This document shows positions 17,401 through 25,134 of a DNA stretch of 64,000 nt, piece by piece. A program made the translations under genes and the position numbers. Below the pieces are notes generated by a model. That model was given only the letters and a program-made list of their open reading frames with translations, had not been told where the DNA came from and searched no databases. This DNA is from UBA966 sp046350355 (GTDB lineage Bacteria > Planctomycetota > Phycisphaerae > Phycisphaerales > SM1A02), in assembly GCA_046350355.1 (NCBI GenBank), contig JAXMAN010000002.1, positions 930,001-994,000 of the forward strand, written 5' to 3'. Within the stretch, counting starts at the first letter, position 1. The number at the start of each line of letters is the position of its first letter.

Positions 17401-18048
17401 GTAGTCGACGGCGGCGGCCGCGGCCCGGCCGGCGAGCTCGTCGAGCTCGGGACCGGTCTTCTTGGCGGCCTCGGCGGCGTCGTACGCCGCGCGGGCCTCC
17501 TTCGATGCGACGTACGCGCGCTGGAGGGTCTCCAGCGTGGCGCGGCGCGCGGCGTCGTCGCCGGCGAGCTCCGCGGCCTTGCCCTGCGCGAGCGCCTGGT
17601 CGAGCTCGCGCGGCGTGAGGTGCGCGTGGCGCAGGAGCGCGTCGAGCGCCTCGCGGTACGCCTTCTGCTGCGCGCGGACCTCCTGGCCCGGCAGCGGCAT
17701 GACGATCTCGATGCGGTCCTCGCCCTGCGGGGCCATGCTCAGGTCGAGCACGCCCTGCGGATTCACGCGGTTCTTGAGGACCTTGATGGTCTGCGAGAGG
17801 ACTTCCTGCTTGTTCGCGCCCGCGGGCGTGTTCACGGAATAGATGAGGCTCACGCCGCCGCGCAGGTCGCGGCCGAGCTTGATCTTCTGCTCCGGCGGGA
17901 GCAGCTGCAGGAACATGAGCACGCAGGTGGCCGCGATGACCACCGTGTCGACGACCGCACGGCGCAGCGGCGGGAAGTTCTTGCGGACGGCGAAGACGTA
18001 GCCCGCAAGGAGCAGCGGAAGGATCAGCGTGTAGAAGAGAAGCTGCAT
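14488..18048 (-). CDS. secDF: protein translocase SecD-SecF fusion
   Basis: 1186 aa. A single polypeptide joins SecD and SecF, the proton-driven subunits that pull exported proteins out of the Sec channel. SecD features are DLRGGVSLIY near residue 60, a large periplasmic P1 region, and VDSNVLIYERLREEL in the transmembrane half. SecF features are FETEFRGGTTMTM and GYSLNDTIVILDRVREN. There is an extra N-terminal transmembrane segment (1-20) before the canonical first one, and the P1 region looks expanded. It lies 79 nt downstream of yajC on the same strand, the conserved Sec order. Start ATG at 18048. Confidence 0.95.
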   Translation of the reverse strand: MQLLFYTLILPLLLAGYVFAVRKNFPPLRRAVVDTVVIAATCVLMFLQLLPPEQKIKLGRDLRGGVSLIYSVNTPAGANKQEVLSQTIKVLKNRVNPQGVLDLSMAPQGEDRIEIVMPLPGQEVRAQQKAYREALDALLRHAHLTPRELDQALAQGKAAELAGDDAARRATLETLQRAYVASKEARAAYDAAEAAKKTGPELDELAGRAAAAAVDYDRARAAVQTGALSASRFTRIVALPTKSTKPGTPAEREAALDELRKEFPSCAKEIDAVVALYDAYTANRTPLDDPEDLKRLLRGAGVLDFRIAVTTDDSAGVNIPELRKQLAEGGPMAAESPVVRWFRVNDLAEWYENAQQLAALQADPASYFASTRKLVAGAGPDKQVYLLLWTTPDRSLVHETGSKEWSIKQVGRTVDQLGRAAVSFQLDDQGGNDMGRLTGANVGKPMAIVLDNQVYTAPNLQSKISDSGQITGNFDEKQIDYLVRVLASGSLGARLSPEPVSVSVLGPAMGADNLDRGLRSVLISVPVTFAVMILYYFVPGLIANVSLLINALIIFFAMSLVDGSFTLPGLAGIALNLGIAVDSNVLIYERLREELVDHKQSLLDAIETAMHRAATAIIDGNMTHLIVIVVLYWFAGAEVKGFALVMGIGVFSTLAAGLIVTHVLLRLYALGTGAKSISMLPIAIPALSRALRPNIDWLRFRHVFWGGSLAFGVVCVLATVWRGVDIFETEFRGGTTMTMATRMGASGERTADNGRLLLARPAVEERLRQIGNANASDPILSEFRNATALTVGESTANAESTSFQIKIPNPVGIADESQVAPKMVAAVVDAFKDDMDIRRPVTFAGLGDKATGGRTYRIDHANLDEVLGRPSPDVPLDEAMGGVVVLFKDVNPPLAPADVAERIRRLRSQPDFSDVAGRTVDVVGIDPAGEGVYSTLAVVVGDPDLAGRKVSDASWQKNYADVEWRLASSALSQQATLEQVSSISGAVARDLAAQAAIAVVISFIGMLIYIWVRFGSLLYSAATVIGVVFNVAVCLGMLAMSKWLGETSLGHLLRIQDFRIDLNVVSGLLIVIGYSLNDTIVILDRVRENRGKLPYATRPIINDSINQTFSRTLLTGGCTAATPIVLYLVGGPSMEPFAYTFLVGLIAGTYSSNAIAATLVYVPGDGTPEQAGGPASDTTAARPAAA

Positions 18049-18127
18049 CGGTTGCCTGTCGTGCGTGAAGTCGGCGCCGGGCGCCGCGGAGGTCGTGTCG
18101 GGTGGCGGGCGGGTGTCGGAACGCGCG

Positions 18128-18538
18128 TCAGGTCGTCGCGGTGACCTGCGAGATCGAGCCCTTGGTGAAGGTGATGCGCGTGTTGGAGGTCTCGTCCACC
18201 TTGAGGACGACCACGTCGTCCTTCACCTCGACGACGGTTCCCATGACGCCGCCGATGGTGAGGACCTTGTCGTGCTTCTTGATCGAGGCGAGGAGCGACT
18301 CGCGCTTCTTCTTGTCGCGGCGCGCGTTGACCACCGAGAAGGCGACCATCACGCCCAGCAGCACCAGCATCATGATCATGAAGGCGCTGCCGGAAGCGGG
18401 CTGCGCACCGGCGCCGGGAGCGGCGCCCGCGGGTGCGCCGGGGGCGGCGGTCGTCGCCGCGGGAGCGGCCGCGCCGGGACGGGCGGGCGCATCGGCGGCC
18501 TGGAGGGCGAGCAGGATCGGGAGGGTCGAAGTGGGCAT
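18128..18538 (-). CDS. yajC: preprotein translocase subunit YajC
   Basis: 136 aa, slightly longer than the usual 85-110. An Ala/Pro-rich stretch of about 50 residues precedes the single transmembrane helix (AFMIMMLVLLGVMVAFSVV). The conserved cytoplasmic part follows, RRDKKKRESLLASIKKHDKV then LTIGGVMGTVVEVKDD. It works with SecDF in protein export. It starts only 6 nt after the tgt stop and continues the order tgt-yajC-secDF known from many bacteria, which implies one operon. Confidence 0.93.
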   Translation of the reverse strand: MPTSTLPILLALQAADAPARPGAAAPAATTAAPGAPAGAAPGAGAQPASGSAFMIMMLVLLGVMVAFSVVNARRDKKKRESLLASIKKHDKVLTIGGVMGTVVEVKDDVVVLKVDETSNTRITFTKGSISQVTATT

Positions 18539-18544
18539 GTGGGG

Positions 18545-19735
18545 TCAGGTCTGGATAGATGGATCGACGGGCCGTGCGATGCACGGCCACGCTGCGTCGA
18601 GGGCAGACCACGCATCTTCACGGATCGCCGCCCGAATGTCCAGCATAAGGCGCTGGAAGTGTCGGATGTTATGGACACTCACCAAGGTCGGCCCGAGCAT
18701 CTCGGAGGCCATGAAGAGGTGTCGCAGGTAGGCCCGGCTGAACCCGCCCGCGCAGGCCTCGCAGTCGCAGGTGGGGTCGATGGGACGGGGGTCCTGGGCG
18801 AACTGGGCGTTGCGCAGCCGCAGCGGCCCCTCCCGGGTGAAGGCGTTGGCGTTGCGGCCGTTGCGGGTCGGCAGGACGCAGTCGAACATGTCCACGCCGG
18901 CGGCGACGGCCATGACGATGTCCCGCTCGTACCCGACGCCCATCAGGTAGCGCGGGCGGTCCTCCGGGAGCAGCGGCGCGGTGAACTCCACCACCGTCCG
19001 GATGGCGTCGGTCCCCTCCCCCACGGCCACCCCGCCGATGGCGTAGCCCGGGAGGTCGTGCTGGCAGACCCCCTGCGCGCTGCGGCGGCGCAGGTCGAGG
19101 TTCGTGGCCCCCTGGACGATGCCGAAAAGCGCCTGTTCCTGCGGGCGCGCGTGCGCCCGGACGCAGCGTTCCAGCCAGCGGAGGGTGCGCTCGTGCGCCT
19201 CTTCCAGGCGCCGGCCATGGTCGGCGATCCGGCGCGCCCGGGCGCCCCGACGCGGGTCGTCCGCCTCCGGGAGCGCGGCGGGCGGGCAGTCGTCGAAGGC
19301 CATGATGATGTCGGCGCCGATCTGGTTCTGGACGCGCATGCTGGATTCGGGACCCAGGTGCACCTTGGAGCCGTCGACGAAGCTGCGGAAGGTGACCCCC
19401 TCCTCGTCGAGGTCGGCGGTGTCGCTCATGCTGTAGGCCTGGTAGCCGCCCGAGTCGGTGAGGATCGGGCCATCCCAGCGCATGAAGGCGTGGCTGCCCC
19501 CCATCGCCGCCAGCCGCTCGCCGCCGGGACGCAGGAGCAGGTGGTAGGCGTTGTTCAGGATGATCTGGCTGCCGGTGCCACGCACCTGCGCGGGGGTCAG
19601 CCCCTTCATCGCCGCGGCGGTCGCCACCGGCATGAAGGCGGGCGTGTCGAAGCTGCCGTGCGGCGTCGTGACGCGGCCGAGCCGCGCCCGATGGCGCGCG
19701 CTGCGTGCCAGGACCTCGAAGCGCAGCGGCGCCAC
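18545..19735 (-). CDS. tgt: queuine tRNA-ribosyltransferase
   Basis: 396 aa, normal family length. It exchanges the wobble guanine of GUN-anticodon tRNAs for the queuosine precursor. The conserved substrate site ILTDSGGYQ, the catalytic loop GVDMFDCVLPTRNGR and the zinc site CDCEACAGGFSRAYLRH (CxCxxC...H) are all present. The GTG at 19735 starts 2 nt after the rhomboid TGA, and translation from it gives the family N-terminus (FEVLARSARHRARLGRV). Longer upstream starts would read into the rhomboid gene. It is part of the rhomboid-tgt-yajC-secDF run. Confidence 0.95.
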   Translation of the reverse strand: MAPLRFEVLARSARHRARLGRVTTPHGSFDTPAFMPVATAAAMKGLTPAQVRGTGSQIILNNAYHLLLRPGGERLAAMGGSHAFMRWDGPILTDSGGYQAYSMSDTADLDEEGVTFRSFVDGSKVHLGPESSMRVQNQIGADIIMAFDDCPPAALPEADDPRRGARARRIADHGRRLEEAHERTLRWLERCVRAHARPQEQALFGIVQGATNLDLRRRSAQGVCQHDLPGYAIGGVAVGEGTDAIRTVVEFTAPLLPEDRPRYLMGVGYERDIVMAVAAGVDMFDCVLPTRNGRNANAFTREGPLRLRNAQFAQDPRPIDPTCDCEACAGGFSRAYLRHLFMASEMLGPTLVSVHNIRHFQRLMLDIRAAIREDAWSALDAAWPCIARPVDPSIQT

Positions 19736-19737
19736 GG

Positions 19738-20826
19738 TCAGCGGCGGCTCGCTTCGCGGAGCGTCCGCTTCTCCGCGTCGGTGAGCGATTGGAGTCCCTG
19801 CGCGCGGATCTTCGCCAGGATGCGGTCGATCTCCATCGTGTCGGCGGCGCCTCGGCGCGCGGCCGCGCGGGCGCGCGCGACGCGCGAGGTCGGGTCGAAC
19901 TGGCCGAGGAAGTCGAAGAAGCCGTGCAGGTGCGCCGGGTTGCGGATCAGGTAGAAGCCCGCGAGCGCGCCGCCGATGTGCGCCGCCTCGCCGCCCGCGT
20001 TGCTCCAGCCGAAGTAGACGGTCAGCAGCGCGAAGGCGAGCAGGCCGTACGCGAGCGTGCGCAGGCGCATCGGCACGATGAAGAAGAGGTAGACGACCGC
20101 GTTGGGCGCGAGGAACGCCGCGGCCATGATGACGCCGAAGACGCCCGCGGAGGCGCCGATGAGCATCGTCGTCGGATCGTTGAAGAGGAGCCCGGGGACA
20201 TGGAACTTGGGGCCGAAGACTGCCTGCCCCGCGACCGCCAGGCCGTTGAGCAGCAGGTACATCAGGCCGCCCGCGCATCCGCAGAGGAGGTAGAAGGCGA
20301 GGAAGCGCTTGCGCCCGAGGTACTGCTCCACCATTCCTCCGAAGAAGAACAGCGTGAGCATGTTGAAGATGAGGTGGTTGAGGTCGTGGTGCAGGAACTG
20401 GAAGGTGATGAATCGCCAGACCTGCAGGCCGCTCCATCCGAGGACCGGGTCCTGCATGGAGAGCACCTTCGCCGTCGAGAAGTAGCCCAGGATCTGCAGC
20501 GGGCTCTCGATGCGGCACTCCACCTCGGCGACGGGCCGTGTCCCGAGCTGCACGCCGATGGGGAAGATGAGCCCCTGGCGCGCGGGGATGTTCGACGGCG
20601 GATCAAACTTGTACTCGCTGGTGCGAATCCTGGAGAGCTCCGCCGCGCTGACGCCGGGAAGGAGCTGGCTGCGGACGGGCTCGGCGCGCAGGGGCAGGAA
20701 CCCATCGACCGCGAAGACCGCCACGCAGAGGACGATGATCCAGGTGGTCACCGACCAGTGGTTGGCGAGCGGGACGCCGCGTCGCTGCGGTGCCTCTCGG
20801 AAGTAGTCGCGGTCGTGGATGCCCAT
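19738..20826 (-). CDS. rhomboid-family intramembrane serine protease
   Basis: 362 aa with about 6-7 transmembrane segments. Catalytic residues are visible: serine in GASAGVFG and histidine in GGEAAHIGGALAG. The typical HHDLNHLIFNML motif of the second helix is there too. An extended extracytoplasmic loop separates the first helix from the core (about residues 45-110). The C-terminal 36 residues form a charged helical tail (EIDRILAKI, then LTDAEKRTL) that closely matches the tail of the next gene upstream. The start is ATG 20826; a TATCGT hexamer ends 15 nt upstream. It is 49 nt downstream of the M50-like gene and 2 nt upstream of tgt. Confidence 0.9.
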   Translation of the reverse strand: MGIHDRDYFREAPQRRGVPLANHWSVTTWIIVLCVAVFAVDGFLPLRAEPVRSQLLPGVSAAELSRIRTSEYKFDPPSNIPARQGLIFPIGVQLGTRPVAEVECRIESPLQILGYFSTAKVLSMQDPVLGWSGLQVWRFITFQFLHHDLNHLIFNMLTLFFFGGMVEQYLGRKRFLAFYLLCGCAGGLMYLLLNGLAVAGQAVFGPKFHVPGLLFNDPTTMLIGASAGVFGVIMAAAFLAPNAVVYLFFIVPMRLRTLAYGLLAFALLTVYFGWSNAGGEAAHIGGALAGFYLIRNPAHLHGFFDFLGQFDPTSRVARARAAARRGAADTMEIDRILAKIRAQGLQSLTDAEKRTLREASRR

Positions 20827-20875
20827 GGGTGGAAGCGTGGAACGATATCGCAAACCCGCGCGCCCCCGGGGCGCG

Positions 20876-21901
20876 TCAGCCGCTTCCGGGATCGTCCTCG
20901 CCGCGGCGGCGGCGGGTCTCGCGCTCGAGCGTGGCCCGCTCCTTGCGGGTGAGGCGGTCCTTGCCCTCGCGCGCGATCTTCTCCAGGATCCGGTCGAGCT
21001 CGCGCTCGGCCGAAAGCGCCTCCTCCTGCGCGGCCTGCTGCGCCGCCTGCGCCGCGGCCTCGGCGCGCTCCTCTTCCGCGGCCTCGTGCGCGCGCCGCGC
21101 ATGCGAGGACCAGGGCCCCTGCTCCTGCGCGATCCGGTCGCCGGCGCGCAGCCGCCACAGGACGAGCGCGGCGTAGCCCGCGCAGGCGATCGCGACCGTG
21201 AGCAGCGTCGGCAGCTCGCGCACCAGCGCGACGATGCCGACGAGCCCCGCGGCGACGAGCGTCGCGGTGGACGCCAGGCGCGGGGTGTCGTACTCGCCGC
21301 GCGCGCGCAGGAAGAAGGCGGCGAGGATGCGGCCGCCGTCGAGCGGGAGCATCGGCAGCAGCGCCAGCAGCGCGACCTGCAGCCCCGTCCACTGCACCAG
21401 CCAGAGCGCCTCGATCCACCAGGGGTGCGGGTTGCGCAGCCAGGTCGCCACGAAGGGGTCCGGCAGCGCTGCGCCGATCCACTCGCCCGTGACGATGCCC
21501 AGCACGATGCCCACCGCCGCCAGCATCGCCGCCGAGGCCGCCGGTCCGGCGAGCGCCGCGACGAAGGCCGCGCGCCAGCCGGGCGCGGGCTCGATCCCCT
21601 GCAGGCTCCCCAGCGGCCAGAGGACGACGGGGTCGATCTCGCCGCCGGAGCCGCGCACGACGAGCGCGCGCACCGACTCGCGCACCAGGTTCACCAGCAG
21701 CAGCGCGCCCAGCGCGAGCGCCGCGATCCCCACGCCCACGCCTTCGCGGGCATCGGGGCCGAAGGCGCTGCGCAGCAGCACCAGCAGCGCGTAGAAGAGG
21801 AAGCTGAAGTGCAGCCGGAACCGCAGGCCGCGCACGCCGCCGATGGGCACCGACCATGCCAGCGGATTCGCCGGTCCCGGGTCGGCGCGCTCCCAGCTCA
21901 T
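20876..21901 (-). CDS. site-2-protease (M50) family protein without zinc ligands
   Basis: 341 aa, multi-spanning membrane protein. The fold matches M50 site-2 proteases: a VNLVRESVRALVVRGSGGEI segment where HExxH is expected, WPLGSLQG after it, and LLPMLPLDGGRI near residues 181-192, which carries the third zinc ligand (D188). The HExxH motif reads RESVR (74-78), so both histidines are arginine and proteolysis is not expected. A charged helical tail (ELDRILEKI, then LTRKERATL) resembles that of the neighbouring rhomboid. The ATG at 21901 overlaps the Nudix stop as ATGA, which decides the start. Probable role is non-catalytic, such as substrate or partner binding in the membrane. Confidence 0.82.
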   Translation of the reverse strand: MSWERADPGPANPLAWSVPIGGVRGLRFRLHFSFLFYALLVLLRSAFGPDAREGVGVGIAALALGALLLVNLVRESVRALVVRGSGGEIDPVVLWPLGSLQGIEPAPGWRAAFVAALAGPAASAAMLAAVGIVLGIVTGEWIGAALPDPFVATWLRNPHPWWIEALWLVQWTGLQVALLALLPMLPLDGGRILAAFFLRARGEYDTPRLASTATLVAAGLVGIVALVRELPTLLTVAIACAGYAALVLWRLRAGDRIAQEQGPWSSHARRAHEAAEEERAEAAAQAAQQAAQEEALSAERELDRILEKIAREGKDRLTRKERATLERETRRRRGEDDPGSG

Positions 21902-22464
21902 CCGACGCCCCCGCGCCGCCAGAGCGACCACTGCGCGAAGGCCGCGACGGTCTTGCCGTCGACGATCGCGCCGTCGCGGATGCGCTGCGCGACCTCCTCG
22001 GGGCGGCGGAGCACGACCTCGATGCGCTCGCCCACCTCCAGGCGGCGCGGCACCGGCGCGAGGCCGCGCGCCTCGAAGACATGCATGCGCTCGTCCGCGA
22101 AGCCGGGGCTGGTGTAGAAGGTGCCGACGCGCTCGATCTCCCGCGCGTGGTAGCCGGTCTCCTCCTCGAGCTCGCGGCCCGCGGCGGCGCCGGGGTCCTC
22201 GCCGCGCTCGAGCTTGCCCGCGCAGAACTCCTCGAGCCAGTCGGCGACGCTCAGGCGCCAGTTGCGGATCATGACGAGGCGTCCGTCGTCGAGGACCGGC
22301 ACGACCGTCACCGCGCCGGGATGGCGCACGATGTCGCGCTCGATCTCGCGTCCGGTCTCGTCGCGGTAGCGCAGGCGCTCGACGCCGAAGACATGCCCCT
22401 GGTGCAGCGGCGTGTGGCCGTAGGGCGCGTACGGCGCGGGCGCGTCGCGGTCGGGTCCGTCCAT
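21898..22464 (-). CDS. Nudix hydrolase, ADP-ribose pyrophosphatase type
   Basis: 188 aa. The Nudix box is complete: G-KLERG-E, seven residues, then RELEEETGY. The preceding EEFCAGKLE and the following FYTSPGFADERMHVFEA match ADP-ribose/NDP-sugar pyrophosphatases. The expected activity is hydrolysis of a nucleoside diphosphate linked to a sugar, using magnesium. ATG 22464 has no Shine-Dalgarno; TACCAT ends 9 nt upstream. It is translationally coupled to the M50-like gene. The exact substrate cannot be read from sequence. Confidence 0.9.
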   Translation of the reverse strand: MDGPDRDAPAPYAPYGHTPLHQGHVFGVERLRYRDETGREIERDIVRHPGAVTVVPVLDDGRLVMIRNWRLSVADWLEEFCAGKLERGEDPGAAAGRELEEETGYHAREIERVGTFYTSPGFADERMHVFEARGLAPVPRRLEVGERIEVVLRRPEEVAQRIRDGAIVDGKTVAAFAQWSLWRRGGVG

Positions 22465-22473
22465 GGCGCGCGC

Positions 22474-22479
22474 ATGGTA
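22474..22479 (-). promoter_or_regulatory. putative -10 element of the Nudix gene
   Basis: TACCAT on the minus strand, 9 nt before the ATG of the Nudix gene. It may drive the whole Nudix-M50-rhomboid-tgt-yajC-secDF run. No clear -35. Confidence 0.4.
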
Positions 22480-22542
22480 CGGCGGGCGCGCGCAGGATCC
22501 CCCGGCGTTGCGCCGCGGAAGGCGCGCGGGGATCATGCCCGC

Positions 22543-23346
22543 ATGACCGCCACGCCGACGGCGCCCGCGACGCACCAGCTTCGCATGCGCGGGATCTCCA
22601 AGTCCTTCGGCGACGCGCCCGTGCTGCGCGGCGCGGAGCTGGAGGTCGAGCGCGGGAGCATCGGCGTCGTGCTGGGCCCCTCCGGCGGCGGCAAGAGCGT
22701 CCTGCTGCGCCACATCGTGGGCCTGCTGCGCCCCGATGCGGGCGAGATCTGGTTCGACGGCGAGCGCATCGACGCCCTGCCCGAGCGCGACTTCGACCGC
22801 ATCCGCCGGCGCATCGGCGTGGTCTTCCAGGGGGCGGCGCTCTTCGACTCCATGGACGTGCTGGAGAACGTCTGCTTCCCGCTGGAGGAGGCGGGCGTCG
22901 CCGCGCGCAGCGAGCGCGAGGCGCGCGCCGAGGAGGCGCTGCGCATGGTCGGCCTGGCCGACCGCGCGCGCACCATGCCGGCGGAGCTCTCCGGCGGCCA
23001 GCGCAAGCGCGCCGCGATCGCGCGCGCCGTCGCCACGCGCCCGGAGATGGTCCTCTACGACGAGCCCACCACCGGGCTCGATCCGCCGCGCGCCGACCTC
23101 ATCAACGAGCTCATCCTGCGCCTGCGGGAGCAGCTCGGGGTGACGGGTATCGTGGTCACGCACGACCTGGCCAGCGCCTTCAAGGTCGCGGACCGCATGA
23201 CCATGCTGATCGACGGAGCGAGCGTCTTCGCCGGAACCCCCGAGCAGCTGCGCCACGCGGAGCACCCGGGCGTGCGCCGCTTCCTGCGCGGCCAGGCGCT
23301 CCCCGAGGAGCTCGCCGAGCTGCCCGCCCCGGGAGGCGCGCGATGA
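22543..23346 (+). CDS. ABC transporter ATP-binding protein, MlaF type
   Basis: 267 aa. Walker A GPSGGGKSV, Q-loop GVVFQGAALFDSMDV, signature LSGGQRKRAAIARA, Walker B MVLYDEPTTGLD and the H-loop VTHDL are all present. The FQGAALFDSM motif and the adjoining MCE gene are typical of MlaF-like ATPases that power phospholipid movement between membranes. The downstream gene starts in its stop codon (ATGA). The permease (MlaE) that normally accompanies it is not in this window. Divergent from the Nudix gene across 78 bp. Confidence 0.88.
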   Translation: MTATPTAPATHQLRMRGISKSFGDAPVLRGAELEVERGSIGVVLGPSGGGKSVLLRHIVGLLRPDAGEIWFDGERIDALPERDFDRIRRRIGVVFQGAALFDSMDVLENVCFPLEEAGVAARSEREARAEEALRMVGLADRARTMPAELSGGQRKRAAIARAVATRPEMVLYDEPTTGLDPPRADLINELILRLREQLGVTGIVVTHDLASAFKVADRMTMLIDGASVFAGTPEQLRHAEHPGVRRFLRGQALPEELAELPAPGGAR

Positions 23347-24212
23347 ACGAGCGCGACCGCGCCGAGCGCCGCCGGGACTTCGCGATCGGCCTGACCGCCA
23401 TCGGCGCGCTCGGCGGCTTCGCGGCGCTGCTCATGGCCTTCGGGAAGCTGCAGCCGCTGCTGAGCCGCCCCTTCCCCGTGGTGCTGGAGGCGAACACCGC
23501 CTCGGGCGTGCGCGCGGGCAGCCAGGTGACGCTCAACGGCGTCCCGGTGGGCAGCGTGGAGTCCGTCGCGGTCGATCCCGCGTGGACGCCGCCCGTGCGC
23601 ATCCGGCTCGGGCTGCAGCGCGACGCGCGCGTCCCCGCCGACGTCTCGGTCCGGCTGGGCGAGTCGCTCATCGGCGGCGGCAGCACCGTGGAGTTGCTGG
23701 TGCCCGCGGGGCACGATCCCGCGGCGCCGGTCCTGGCGGCCGCGGATCCGCCGCCGGTCGTGCGGGCGCACTTCCAGACGATGTCCGAGCGCATCGCGGC
23801 CGCGCTCGACTCCGCGCAGCGCGCATTCGCCGCGGGCGAGTCGTGGCTCTCCGACGAGCAGCTCCGCGCCGACGCGCGCGGCGCCGTCAAGCGCGCCAAC
23901 GAGATGTTCGACGAGGCCTCCGACACGATGCGCATCATCGGCAACCTCGCGCTCAGCGTGCAGGGGGACGCGGGCAAGCTCGCCGCGAGCCTGCAGCGCA
24001 CCGCCGACACGCTGGCGCAGGCGATGGAGCGCGTCGACGGGCTCGTCGCCGCCGTCGGACGCGGCGAGGGGACCGCGGGCAAGCTCCTGCGCGATCCCGC
24101 GCTCTACGACAACCTCAACGACGGCGCGCAGCGGCTGAAGGCCGCGCTCGACCAGGCGAACCTGCTGCTGAAGCAGATCCGCGAGAAGGGCCTGCAGGTG
24201 CAGGTCCCCTGA
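23343..24212 (+). CDS. MCE (MlaD-like) membrane-anchored lipid-binding protein
   Basis: 289 aa. One N-terminal transmembrane helix (about residues 12-32) is followed by an MCE domain (FPVVLEANTASGVRAGSQVTLNGVPVGSV), then a long helical region with amphipathic repeats ending at residue 289. MCE proteins form periplasmic rings or tubes that carry lipids for an ABC transporter. GRGEGTAGKLLRDPALYDNLN is a typical C-terminal segment of such proteins. The gene starts inside the stop of the ATPase (ATGA) and ends at a strong hairpin terminator. Confidence 0.87.
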   Translation: MNERDRAERRRDFAIGLTAIGALGGFAALLMAFGKLQPLLSRPFPVVLEANTASGVRAGSQVTLNGVPVGSVESVAVDPAWTPPVRIRLGLQRDARVPADVSVRLGESLIGGGSTVELLVPAGHDPAAPVLAAADPPPVVRAHFQTMSERIAAALDSAQRAFAAGESWLSDEQLRADARGAVKRANEMFDEASDTMRIIGNLALSVQGDAGKLAASLQRTADTLAQAMERVDGLVAAVGRGEGTAGKLLRDPALYDNLNDGAQRLKAALDQANLLLKQIREKGLQVQVP

Positions 24213-24219
24213 ACGAAAC

Positions 24220-24244
24220 GGAGCCCGGCGCGGGGCCGGGCTCC
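24220..24244. terminator. hairpin terminator between MCE and OmpA-type genes
   Basis: Perfect 10-bp stem, GGAGCCCGGC with GCCGGGCTCC, loop GCGGG. It sits 8 nt after the MCE stop and 30 nt beyond the stop of the convergent OmpA-type gene. There is no strong T-tract on either strand, so it is a weak or shared terminator. Confidence 0.65.
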
Positions 24245-24273
24245 GAGGTCGCTTGCGTGCTTCGTGCCGCGGG

Positions 24274-25134
24274 TCACTTCGAGGCGGTCGTCGCGGGCTT
24301 CTTGGCCGGAGTCGCGGACTTCGTCGAGGTCGTGGACTTCGCGGGCGCGGTCTTCTTCGTCGCCTTGGACTTGTCGGCGGCCGTCGGCGCGTTCGTGGGC
24401 TTCTCGACGCCCGAGCCCGAGGAGGCCTGGCGGTCGGTGACCACGATGTCGACGCGGCGGCTCTTCTCCTTGGTCGCGCCGGGCTGGTCCGGGCCGTAGC
24501 TCATGAGGGCGACGTGGCCCTCGTTCACGCCCTTCTTGACCAGGTACTCGCGCACGGCGTAGGCGCGCTCGAAGCCCAGGTGGTAGTTGGTCGCGAAGCT
24601 GCTCTTGCGGATCGGATCGGCGTCGGTGTGGCCGACGACGATGATCTCGCGGGTCGGGTAGAGCTCCTTGAGCTTGGTCGCGACCTTGTCGAGCGTGTGG
24701 CGCGCGCCGTCCTTGATCGAGACGCGGCCGCTGTCGAAGAGCTGCGAGCTGGCGATGGTCAGGTGGATGTCGCCGTCGACGACGGTGACATCGACGCCGG
24801 GAATGCCCGAGAGCGCCTTGGTGTCGACGCTCGAGGCCTTGTGGGCCACGCCGCCCTCGTCGCTCTCGCGGATCGCGACCGCGCCGCCGTTCTTGGTGCA
24901 CTCGTCGAGCTGCGCCTGCAGCTTCACGTTCTCCTGCTGCGCGCGCGCGAGCTGCTCGCCGATGGAGCCAAGCTGCTCGTTCTTGGTGTTGACCTCCTTG
25001 GTGAGGTCGTCGTTGCTCTTGAGGATGTCGCTCTGCGCGGTCTTCTGGTTCTCGTTGCAGCCGGTGAGGCCCGCAGTGCATGCGACCGCCGCGAGGGCGA
25101 GCGCCGGAAGGGCCAGTGAACGAAGCGATGCCAT
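24274..25134 (-). CDS. OmpA-family lipoprotein with Lys/Ala-rich tail
   Basis: 286 aa. The signal peptide ends in lipobox GLTGC, so it is a lipoprotein. A short coiled coil (about residues 30-80, SDILKSNDDLTKEVNTKNEQ) is followed by an OmpA peptidoglycan-binding domain (about 130-245: SSQLFDSGRVSIKDGARHTLDKVA, VVGHTDADPI, ERAYAVREYL, SYGPDQPGA, KSRRVDIVV). The last 42 residues are an unusual Lys/Ala/Thr/Pro tail. The protein should link the outer membrane to the cell wall. ATG 25134 has an AAAGGA Shine-Dalgarno sequence about 9 nt upstream. Confidence 0.9.
   Translation of the reverse strand: MASLRSLALPALALAAVACTAGLTGCNENQKTAQSDILKSNDDLTKEVNTKNEQLGSIGEQLARAQQENVKLQAQLDECTKNGGAVAIRESDEGGVAHKASSVDTKALSGIPGVDVTVVDGDIHLTIASSQLFDSGRVSIKDGARHTLDKVATKLKELYPTREIIVVGHTDADPIRKSSFATNYHLGFERAYAVREYLVKKGVNEGHVALMSYGPDQPGATKEKSRRVDIVVTDRQASSGSGVEKPTNAPTAADKSKATKKTAPAKSTTSTKSATPAKKPATTASK

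Noticed and set aside
14428..18144. 1238-residue frame opposite secDF
   Set aside because: Shadow frame. secDF motifs on the other strand are unmistakable.
21898..23265. Long Nudix frame extending over the ABC ATPase gene
   Set aside because: Upstream of 22464 the translation has no Nudix sequence and is the complement of Walker and signature motifs.
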